A stretch of DNA of 64,000 nucleotides, taken from Isoetes taiwanensis (taxonomy: Eukaryota; Streptophyta; Lycopodiopsida; Isoetales; Isoetaceae). Each line of letters starts with the position of its first letter. The stretch's first letter is position 1. The stretch lies in assembly GCA_021234155.1 (NCBI GenBank), contig JAJEKV010000141.1, positions 442,039-506,038 on the forward strand, written 5' to 3'. The notes beneath the pieces are model-generated. The model searched no databases and had not been told where the DNA came from. It was given only the letters and a program-made list of their open reading frames with translations. Shown here in pieces: positions 54,452 through 64,000 of the stretch. The position numbers and the translations under genes are program-made.

Positions 54452-57400
54452 ACAACCTACTCGTATGAACAGCAGTTTAGTAAAACTAATGACAACGACA
54501 TTTGCCATTACTTGGGAGTTCCAAAAATTTGTCTCCACTACCAACGGCCTATTAATAAAAGCATTTGCTATTTGTGAAGGCACATAAAGTGCTCATGTGT
54601 GTGTGCTGAAACACTATGAATCCATAACACTATATCTCTATCCAACAACTTGTCAAAAAGCTCTCTCTGCATCCTCTAAGCTTGCACACTTGGAATACCT
54701 ATCAAAGTTTATTCCCAAGGACAATGTTCACCTAAAACTTCCGTCCAATAATAAGTTCATGGATGTTCTCTCCCGCCTTAAGGGTGTTATCCGGGTCTAG
54801 CATTATGCCCTCACATTGCATGTTCTCAAAGAACGCAAAAGCCACAGCGATCTTCTTTAGAGTAGCCTTCCTGGCGTTTGTGCATATCCCGAGATCCCAT
54901 GTTTGGCGAGGTTGCGATATATACCTCTTGCTGATGTCGCCAGACATTGATGTCTTTCTAGTTTAATGTCTTTCTAGTTTAGTCACCGCCCTTAAAAAAC
55001 TAAGGGCACCGGGACCTTTGATTACGCAGACCAACAAATCCGCTGCGAGTTTGCAACCCTCTTTGGGCATGGTGCAACCAAACAGAAAACCAGAAAGCCA
55101 ACTAGGAACAAGGGTTGGGAAGGCAATGCCTTCCAAAACAAGATCAAGTGCTTTGTGCGAAACTTGATTACTGATTAAACGCTTTCATACGCAATTCCCT
55201 AACGATCTTGTGGTCTTTGGACTGAAACAAGAAGAGTGGTAGGGCCAAGCCATACTCGTACTATTGACCCATATTCCTTGTGTAAGATAAACTGCATACA
55301 ATGAAAAACCAAGCATGGACACCAACTTTTGTCATTTGAAATGACATTAAGAGCTGGCCGAACCGTTGTTACAAAATGGAAAACAATTCAAGAAGCTTGC
55401 TCCATGAATAAAACAATTTAACAAGTTAAACTATGTTAATTAATAAACTTGAAGCTCTTATTTTACTCCTCGGCCGGTGCTTGGTCCTCGCTCTAGCTTG
55501 ATGTAATTACTTAGTCAAGAACAATTCGAGATGAGCTTTGCCTTATCTTTGTGCCTTTGCCTTCTTGAAATCGAAGAACAACTCGCATGAGTTCACATTT
55601 ATCTCTTAAATTGAGAACCACAGTAAAAGAAGATGCATTTTGTGAGTCCACTTGTAATTAAGAAAGGGGAGGGACCAACTGAAAGATTTTTTATCTTAGA
55701 CCTCCTGGAGAAGACAAATGGGGGTCCCGGTAAGCGATTTCCCCTTAATCCAAAGAGCCAAAAATGCCCCAATCTTCGCATCAACAAAAAGGTAACAAGA
55801 AGCAAGAGCTTTCACATGATGGCAATAGCTTCATGCTCCACATACTCCTGCAACATCAGATCAATACGGTATTTGTGCTCGACGGACTTGGTTTATCCAA
55901 CCTCATCTGGGCGCATGCTTAAGTATCACGAAGTCTGATCGGATAGCAAGATTTAAGTATTGGGCCCATGAATAAAGCATCGAGATTAGGAATTTGGGTG
56001 AAGTGTCGGAAACAAGCCGTTCAGTTTAAGCATCTCAAATCCCCATCATAATGAGAACCAGTTCAGATCCTCTTTCGTGCCCATTTGCTGCTTGATTTGG
56101 CTTGCCCACATGCGCAATTTGAGCTCCATGACAGATCGATTAGCTCGTCCCTGAAACAATTGGAGCTGACCCCGAAGAAACTTCTGCAGAAAAATCTACC
56201 TGGTGCTGACCCATGAAGAAATCCCTGCAGGAATACACCTGAATGGAAAAATAAAAAGGGGGGACTGACCTACCCCCTTGGATCGAACTGCTTCAAAAAC
56301 ACTGCAAAAAACTCTGCAGAAGGACCACCCGGATGGAACAGAGGGAAGAATTAAAGCCTGAGGGTGCAACACCACAGTTAGAATCGGCCACAAACCCTAA
56401 CCGTGCCCTAATTCTGGCTGTATCGAATCTCATGAGAAAAGGGCTTTTATTATAAGCCCTTGGATCTTTTTGAATTAAAAGAGAGCTTTCTTTGTAAGCC
56501 CTCTTATCTTAACCATTGAGGAGGATGAGATAAAAATTGCACAAATTGCACTCTAGATGTACTGATTAGTATGCCTCGTGCAATACGCCCATGAAATCAT
56601 ATGAAAACCATGCTAAAAAGCGTATAAAATCACAAAAAAAACCCCCTGTTATAATGCTACATATTCTTCATGTTGAGCATGGTATCAAAAGTGTTGAACA
56701 AACGGTCCTTTTCCCAAGATTCGCTCATTCTTTATACAATCAAACCTTCCCTCATGAGTTATACAAGTAATTGCATAGCTAGTTTTTAAATTTTGATGTC
56801 TCTTAAATGTTTACCAAGATATGTCTGCCTTGTATTTTAACAGCTAGTTTGCTTCTTCAAATAGTGCACTGGCTTTATAAATGGAAGGTCCAGGTGATGC
56901 TAGACTAGTTTGAATAGGTAGGCTTGAGTGATGCAGCTGCCAATGATAGGCTTTTAGTAATTCATATCAGTAGTTGTTGTTGTAGGGAGTGTTAGTTGTA
57001 ACTGTGGTATAGGAAGTTTTAGTTGTCGTGGAGCAATGCTTAGTGCAACACTGCTCTCATGGCGTGGTTAAGTTGTGTTGGTGCGGCTATTAAGGTGATA
57101 AGATAAGAACATGTAAATGGACTTTGCTTTAATTGTGAAGTTCCTGAAGATCCGATTCATGAGTAAAGCAACTACATCCCCTCCCAGATCTAAGATAATT
57201 CTGTTTCTTCTTCCAGCAACTCTTTCTTGAGCATATTGAGCATTGCCCATATTTTTGTCCTCATCTTCATCACTGGGAGACTTCTAGCTTTTCAAATGGG
57301 CACCTTGATGTCTAGTTTACTGCAAAGAGAAAAAGGGCTGGTTTTCTCCGCCATTCATGACCATGTTATGGAGATAATAAGATTGAATGTGTATGCAGGA

Positions 57401-57862
57401 CTTGCTTATCTTTATATCTTAGCATGGCCTGATGTAGAAAAGCCTCTTAATGCCTTCTGTTAGGTATGAAGTTCTTGTGCAAAAAGGCTACATCAGTTTT
57501 GCAACAAAATGTTTAAGAATTTGTTGCATGGAGTTTCTGGAGAAGTTATCATGGAGTTCTCTGCACATGTCAGGTTTTCCCACTCAATGAGTCCGCACTT
57601 GGATGCTGTGACCTCCATATTTTAATGAAACAATCTGGCTACTTTTTAGTGCACAAGTTGTAATCATTGTTAATAAACATGTTTTGTCATTTTTCCATGT
57701 GGAACCAGTTCCATATATCTCTTGTTGCAGATTCTCATGAGGTTCCTGAAAATGATGTTACATCACCTATAATGAAAGAATTTAAAGCGGCTATTTTTAG
57801 TCCAAGTAAGCATCCTTTACTGGGCTCTTGCTGGTTGTTTCTTTAATTTTTCACATGTTCTT
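54452..57862. other. Mostly unassigned; possible minus-strand coding fragments at 54.73-55.33 kb
   Basis: The minus strand carries coding-like stretches in several frames: ALDLVLEGIAFPTLVPSW and EGCKLAADLLVCVIKGPGAL (about 55150-55000), then NARKATLKKIAVAFAFFENM and EGIMLDPDNTLKAGENIHEL (54947-54732). I recognise no family. A plus-strand frame at 57227-57463 (MGTLMSSLLQREKG) may be an exon fragment. The remaining AT-rich sequence shows nothing clear. Confidence 0.3.
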
Positions 57863-59946
57863 ATGTGGAATTGTTCCAGGTACATGCATTTCACAAATAC
57901 AAAATCGTGTGCAGTCGCCACAACAAACCCAAGCATGAAATATGCAAGTGCCAACAAACCCAAGCATGAAATATGCAAAAACATGGATGAAAATCAAACT
58001 GAGGCTATTTTGAGCACATGTTTGCAGTCTGCCAATCGCTGCGGAGTTGATACATTTGTGGCTGATTTTGTTGGAAGTGTTGCTACTGTTTCTAAGCCTC
58101 GACAAAGCAGAGCACGAAAAAAGACAAAGAAATTTGTTCCTAGACAAGAAGCAAAAAGAACTCGTGGAAGGCCCTGCAAGAGCAAACCAAGAAAGAAGTT
58201 GATAAGAACAATTGTTGGGGATGATGGAACTTTACAACTCGATGCATGCTCAGACGAAGACGCATGTTATGGTTTTTCTTCTAGGGATGATGAAGCGTTG
58301 AAAGAAAAGGATGATAATGAATTGGAAATGGAAGGACCACCTTTGAGAAGAGATGAAGTTGCTGGCAGACTTGATTATGGTCATATTGTGGCTGATTGAA
58401 AGCTAGGAGATCAGAATCTCCCATCAGATGTACTTCATTCACTTCCACCATACCAGCATAAAAGGGGGACCATCTTTGGAAGGCACGAAGAAGTTATCTC
58501 CATTCCGTCTTTTATTAATGTTTCTTAGTCAAACATTCTTACCAAGCATATGTGAGGAGACCAATAGGTACGCAAAAGAGCAAAGGGATAAAAGAAATCA
58601 GAATTTCAGAAAGATTGTAGACCTTGGACACCGACGGATATAGGAGAATTTTATAGGATGATAGGACTTGTTATTGCTATGACAATGCATCCTTATCCTA
58701 GGGTAGAGCAATTTTGGGAGTGAGGACTTGTAGGTGTTGTAGCTTCACCAGATTTTGGTAAGTTTATGACTTTGAAAATATTTCAGCAGCTTAAAAGGTT
58801 TTTACATGACATGATATTGCTTATAGACCAATATAAAAGGAGAGTAGCGAATACAAGCTCTACCAACTTGAAAGAATCGAGAAAGAGTTGAACAGAAAGT
58901 TCATTGAATTGCTCATTCCTGGAAAAGAAGTGACCGTGGATGAGAGAATTATTCCATCTCGGAATAAATTCAACCCGATAAGAATTTACAATCCAAAAAA
59001 ACCACATAAGTTTGGTGCACAACTTTGGACATTGTGTGAATCTGCATCAGGATATTGCTTGCAATTTCTATCTATGATAAGGCTGAGAGGGAAGAGGGTC
59101 TTGCTTTTTATGCAATCACTCATCTTGTTGCAAAGCTACGGTCTCGTGGGCACCATGTATTCTTTGACATATACTTTACAAGCAAGAAGCTTATGGATTG
59201 GCTATCAGCAAAACGTCAGAGCGGTTGTGGAACAGTAAAGAGTGTTTGCCACAAGATGTTTCCATTGAAGGATCTAAAATAAAAATAAAAATGATGTGCC
59301 AAAAGGTAGACTACAAGTTTGCATATTGTAAGAATTCTGATATTGTTGTTTGTGCATGGCACGATAAGGATGAAATACCTTTTTCTTCTAATTGCATCGG
59401 TGTTGTTCAAAATGTTGTGAGGCGTTTGGTTAAACCACCAAAGCGAGAAGAGATTTCAGCTCCAGAGATAGCTGCAGCCTACAATAGGTACAAAGCTGCT
59501 TGCGATATTCATGACAGGATGTGCCTTGCTTCAAACTATAGTTTGGAAAGGGAGATGGTACAATGGAAGTGGTGGCATACTATATTCTGGGGGATGTTGG
59601 ACTTGGTGCTGACCAGTGCCTATTTAATTTTCAAACATTGGAATCCAGAAATTTCACATTACCATTTTTTGATGCAATTATAATGTGAGCTGGTTGAAAC
59701 AACTTGAATGGGGGATGCATAACTCGCAGTTTCTTTACTCCTTACAGCTGGTTCCATAATACTAATTATAGGGCTGAAGGGGAGCAAAGAACTTGCGTGG
59801 TACATGGCGCAAAACGTGTACTTGAGAAGGCAAACGGGCTTATTCATGATACTGCAAGAGCACCTCGAACACGTTTTTATTGTAAAGAGTGTAAGCTTTA
59901 TGTATGTGTTGGAGCATGTGACAGATTCTTGCATTCAGATTTATGA
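57863..59946 (+). pseudogene. piggyBac-like transposase, broken
   Basis: PiggyBac transposases cut and paste DNA at TTAA sites. After a possible 3' splice site (TTGTTCCAG, just before 57880) comes a basic region with an AT-hook-like core (TRGRPCKSKPRKK) and an acidic stretch. The DDE domain starts near 58,490 (QTFLPSICEETNRYAKEQ). EVTVDERIIPSRNKF (first catalytic Asp) follows, then FGAQLWTLCESASGYCLQF, HHVFFDIYFTSKKLMDWL (second Asp), SGCGTVKSVC, and VVCAWHDKDEIPFSSN (likely third Asp). AAYNRYKAACDIHDRMCLAS and YSLEREMVQWKWWHTIFWG match the C-terminal conserved block. The end (59704-59946) has a Cys-rich finger, FYCKECKLYVCVGACDRFLH. About five frame changes inactivate it. Confidence 0.85.
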
Positions 59947-60949
59947 CCTAAGCTACTAGCAGATAAAGCAATCAATGACCTAAAATACAGAATTGGAAGC
60001 AGGTAAGTTCCAGACATTGGAAGTATTATTCTGAATTCTCCGTATCCTATTTCAGTTCAATTATTGGATTGCTCTTTCGTATTGTGATAATCTTCTTTTC
60101 CAGAGCTACTGTGTGAGATAAACTGGAAGCATGTATAAGAATGATACGAAACCTAAAGATTTGTTGATCTGTAACATACATCATTTTGAAAGACATATGG
60201 GTCTCGGTTCAGAAGGGAAATAAAACTAAGAATACGGTTTTCTCACTTTATAGTTTTTATCACTGATTTGATTTAGCACAGAACAGGTCGAATATGATCA
60301 TAAGAACAGCTTTTTGGAAGCTTAAATGTCTGCTAACATCTTCACCTTGAATGGGGACCTAATTGGGTTCTGGACTGTTTTACTTTTTCATTGCGACTTT
60401 TACAAGTTTATTTTCCAATTTTTTAGACAAGTGAAGGCAAAGTTCTATTTTATAGTCGATGAACTTTAAGATCACAAATTATCATGGATGTAGCAAACAA
60501 GTATGGAAGAAAAATTTGCAAATATTCCTTACCTCGTGCACTTAGGTAAAGGAACTTGGCATGAAGGCAATAATATTTTAATATGGGAAGGCATACCAAT
60601 TAGTGCCAACTCCGAAGTTTCATTTCAATCTTTTAAAAAATGAGATAGTTATTGAATAAACAAGAATCTAAGGTTCTAGGGACCCAAATTGGTCTTTGAG
60701 ATATTTTGACATCCCGAATTCAAAGAATTATTACTCTATAATTACATCACATTTTGTTGTTAAAATTTTTGGCATGGTTAACTAACGTCATGCATTACAA
60801 ACTTTATGAATTGATAGAAAAAATCATATATGAAGGATGATGGAAAAAATATCAACCACAATAAAAAGTTTGCTTACCCCCATTAGTTGCTATAGTTGTA
60901 ATCAACAATGACTAGATCTTTAAAATTTAGAATCTATTTTGTCTCACAC
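59947..60949. other. AT-rich stretch, no gene seen
   Basis: Only short chance frames. The downstream terminal repeat of the piggyBac-like element might lie here, but no inverted repeat partner was identified. Confidence 0.3.
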
Positions 60950-61745
60950 GTGCACTATTAAGGAATGACATAGTAGAAGCATTTGTTCAAATTCTTTACC
61001 AAGAGCATGGGATAGAATTTAGAAAATATTCTTCAAATCAACCCATTTGGGTCCATATTGAGACAACTCTAGTGCTAATAAAGCAGACGCTATGTAAACA
61101 TGAGTATTACTAAGAACACATTTAGCTACAGTGATTCTTCTAGACATGGATAGTTTAGATATATTCCAACAGAATAAGTAATTTTGCAACCCTCTAATAA
61201 TTTCATCTCAAGCATCTGAAGCAGAGACGTGGATACCAACAGGAATACAAAGTAACATGCAGAAGAATCTTCCATTGATAGTCCAAAATACAGGGAGGGA
61301 TGAGACTGTCCAACATCTACAAAGCAGTATATTTTGTCATCTCACAAGAACTTCTGATGCTAAGGTGAATGTGTCCAACAATAGCTTAGCATTATGAAAA
61401 ATTTTAGCCTCGTCAATTAGGAACAAAAAAGTGTCATCAGCATATTGATTATATACCTCTTGAGAACCATCATCCATTGGTAGACCTTAAAGTTGCCATT
61501 CCGAGTAGCCACAGAGAAAAGCTGGGATAATGCTTTTGCCACAATAGTGAAGAGCAAGGGTGCTAAGGGGCAACCTTGCTGAATTCCTCTACCCACTATA
61601 AAAATATCAGATGGCTCGCCCTGAAAAGTTATAATAGACCTTGCTGACGTGTGAAGCTTTATGACATTTCTTGTAAATGATTCCCTGAACCTAAGAGCAA
61701 AAAGACACTTCTCCAAGAACTTTTTTGCCACTTTCGTTGCATCAA
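60950..61745 (-). pseudogene. LINE reverse transcriptase fragment with YADD motif
   Basis: The minus strand reads KFLEKCLFALRFRESFTRNV, then SIITFQGEPSDIF, RGIQQGCPLAPLLFTIVAKA (61731-61417). In the adjoining frame, near 61,440, comes YNQYADDTFLFLIDEAK, the catalytic loop. Further down (about 61,250-61,060) follow IPVGIHVSASDA, IIRGLQNYLFCWNISKLSMS and VAKCVLSNTHVYIAS, which match the post-catalytic region of plant LINEs. At least three frame or stop defects are present. It is truncated at both ends. Confidence 0.8.
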
Positions 61746-63450
61746 GGGATCAGATTGTCAAATATGTAAATGCTTTTTCTAAGAGAAAAACTATAAAATA
61801 TCCTTATATTGTGACAAATTTCAGCACATACCCTGAACTTTTCATAATTTTATGGAATGGCCTCCGTCAACATACGATGTATTTTGTATCTTATCAAAAT
61901 TATTCATATACTCTTAAGAATTACATTAATTTCTAAAATGCTCTTATGCTTCTTTTAAATTCCCAAAATGCCTTTGAAAGCTATAATGTCGATTTTTTTC
62001 AAATTTCTAGCTCAAAACTTTCAAAGAAATGACTCAATGTGGCTTTGCTAGAATAGAATTGATGGTCGCATTGTCGAAAATTGATAAGAATGATGGGAGC
62101 TGCTCTACTTTGAATTGCTTGGAAATTGATGCTTATTGGAAGCTTGCAAATCATTGGCAAAATTGTAAAGCTTGAAAAATAAAAAAGTTTCTCACAATTG
62201 TTGCTTCAAAAGCCTCTCACAATCGCTTGCAAATTGTTGTGCAAATTGATGATTTTGAAATTGATACTTGGCAAATCGATGTGCCAATTGGTGAAGGATT
62301 AGTGCTTCCAAATCCAAATAGCTATAAAAATATTTGATTCTAAGTCTGTAAATCATCGCAAATTGCAAATTCAGGATCGATGGAGCTGCTTCTAAACTCG
62401 CTGTGAAAAATTGATGGAGTTGATGGGAAAATCGAATCGAGCTAATGGGAAATCAATAGGCAAATCGTTGATCACTGCTGTTGGAGGAATAAGTTTCTAA
62501 AAAGCAAGTTCTTTTTCCACAAAAAACTTTGGAGGAATAAGTTTCTAAAAAGCAAGTTCTTTTTCCACAAAAAACTTTGGAGCAATTATAGAAGGGCTTT
62601 GTATGAAATACAAAAAATACAAGGGCATTTATATACTAATTTCTAGATGTGCAAACACATTGACCAAGGGCATTCTATAAAATTATAAAAGGTTAGGGAT
62701 ATAGTTTGCCCAACTCGTTTTGTATTGCGAGAAGATATTTTGGCAGTGGTTAAGACTATGATTTTGGTATCGTTTTGTATTGAAAATGGTATGTTTGGTC
62801 ATGTGAGAGGAGCTTATTTGTTATCTTCTATTTTGGGGTGTGGTTGGGGATTTTTTTATGCCCGCGTGCCAAATGTGCTATTTTGGAAGTAAACGAACTT
62901 TTTCTAGATGAGCTTTTTGTGAGCAAATGTATCTGGTCAACTTCGTGCATGAGAGAGGATCGGATCTGGATCAGCCAGATGCTCGGAACAGGTAGAGGCC
63001 AGATCGCCTTCTAGATTGGGAAAGCGAGGAGATTTTTGTGGGGAGCCAGTGTACAGGAGACAGCATGGGATGTGAATCAACCACATGCCCGGAGAACAGG
63101 CAGAGGGCAGATTGTAGGCCTGGGATTGGGTGTCTTTCGGATTATTGCATGGCTGGTGCCATCTCTTGGAGGAGCTGCAGGATCGTTGCATGCTTGCTGG
63201 CCATAGGTTAGAAGAGCCCTAGAATTGTTGGCGAGGTGGTGAGTCCAGAATTCGTGGTGAGGCAGCCAGTGCCATCAAGTATCTAGCATGGAGGCTGGTG
63301 GTGAGCGGGCTTCCCTTTAATCTGATTTGTGTGTGTGCGCAGGAGTTGACCATCTCAGCAGAGCAGGATTGTGAAAGTTGCAGGAGGATGCGTCTGAGAA
63401 GAGAGGCTCGATTGAATGTCAGGGTGTATAAGATGGCATAGCAGAGGGCT
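61746..63450. other. Unassigned sequence
   Basis: No domain-bearing frame. From about 62050 to 62480 the plus strand repeats short words (AAATTGATG, TTGCAAAT), giving a loosely repetitive, AT-rich texture. A perfect 48-bp tandem duplication lies within (listed separately). Confidence 0.3.
62481..62580. repeat. Perfect 48-bp tandem duplication
   Basis: The unit starting TTGGAGGAATAAG is present twice without change (62481-62528, 62529-62576), followed by the first four bases of a third copy. The lack of differences suggests a recent event. Confidence 0.9.
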
Positions 63451-63894
63451 TTGCTGGAGAATCATGCTTGCAGATGTTGCAAGCATGGAGACGGTGGCCG
63501 TGTATATCATTGCTTGGATGCCATGGGGCGTCCACTCAATGCTGGGGAGGTAAGGACTGCGAGGAGTGTGAGATGCAGCACAGGGGTCACATGGTCGAGT
63601 TCAGTAGAACCGTTGAGGGACGTTGTGGTTGTTGGATATGGAGGCCATACTGCAAAGATCACAGAGGTGAACATGGGTACCTGGGACCGGCAGCTCAGCG
63701 CAGGTACCCATTGTTTTCAAGGGTCGCATAGGCAGAGGCAGGAGAATTCCAAGTTTCATAGAGGAGCATGTTGGAATAGATGTCGGTACCGGGAGGAGGC
63801 TGTAGATTTGCCCTTCCTCTTGGATGCATCCATCACGACGATAGTATTTGGCGGATGCGATGTCCCTGAAGCGTTATACATAGGATCCCTATGA
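63451..63894 (+). CDS. Unassigned open frame (147 codons)
   Basis: The frame reads ENHACRCCKHGDGGRVYHCL near its start, a cluster of Cys and His that could be accidental, and FGGCDVPEALYIGSL at its end. A second plus frame overlaps it and a minus frame (63980-63756) overlaps its end. Nothing marks it as a real gene apart from length; it may be part of a repeat leader. Confidence 0.2.
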   Translation: MLENHACRCCKHGDGGRVYHCLDAMGRPLNAGEVRTARSVRCSTGVTWSSSVEPLRDVVVVGYGGHTAKITEVNMGTWDRQLSAGTHCFQGSHRQRQENSKFHRGACWNRCRYREEAVDLPFLLDASITTIVFGGCDVPEALYIGSL

Positions 63895-64000
63895 TAATAA
63901 TAGCACTCTCTGTAAAATTCAAACTGCTGATCTGTCATATTGTTGCTGTTGTTTTCCAAAAACCAAAACAGTATAAACATGAGATATGTTTCTTTTGAGA

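Overview
The window is nuclear DNA of a land plant. This rests on a PLS-type pentatricopeptide-repeat (PPR) pseudogene, a plant-type Ste20-like kinase exon with GT-AG borders, plant-style Ty3/gypsy and LINE elements, and long T-rich non-coding stretches. The abundance of decayed LINEs, a piggyBac-like transposase and a rare DDE-like transposase family make a fern or other non-flowering plant my best guess, but that is inference. No intact host gene was found; nearly every coding frame carries stops or frameshifts.

Layout. Positions 1-4768 look like the 5' part of an LTR retrotransposon on the minus strand, with a primer-binding-site-like motif at 3165-3176. A short SINE-like repeat is split into halves at 4769-4876 and 10386-10676 by a 5.5 kb minus-strand LINE that ends in (CCTT)6; an uninterrupted copy of the repeat lies at 19780-20213. 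A young Ty3/gypsy element (10804-16696) has a 5-bp target duplication, a tRNA-Asp-type primer site, gag, protease, reverse transcriptase and RNase H. One deletion removed its integrase, its polypurine tract and the first 12 bases of its 3' LTR. From 20.3 to 35.1 kb lie an unassigned gene fragment, a G/T-C/A fold-back repeat, a decayed DDE-like transposase gene, three LINE segments on the minus strand, and several tandem repeats.

The PPR pseudogene is at 38.6-40.3 kb and the isolated Ste20-like kinase exon at 40.45-40.71 kb. The most unusual part is about 41.4-53.5 kb. It holds many decayed open frames, a few with short GT-AG introns, and five separate arrays of a hairpin-forming palindrome (arms like TTCGCACCG / CGGTGCGAA, about 16 units, 54-67 bp apart). 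Each array lies just beyond the 3' end of a gene-like frame. Two neighbouring units (46.5-47.6 and 47.7-48.85 kb) repeat the same plan: pyrimidine-rich repetitive leader, related ORF, hairpin array. This looks like a decayed multi-gene mobile element or integrated viral-type element that used hairpin arrays at gene ends. I do not recognise it as a described system.

From 53.7 to 59.95 kb are an accessory ORF and a broken piggyBac-like transposase. The accessory ORF is interrupted by a 206-bp repeat flanked by GTTAA; a related copy lies inverted at 40.8-41.0 kb. A further LINE reverse transcriptase fragment (60.95-61.75 kb) and unassigned sequence complete the window.
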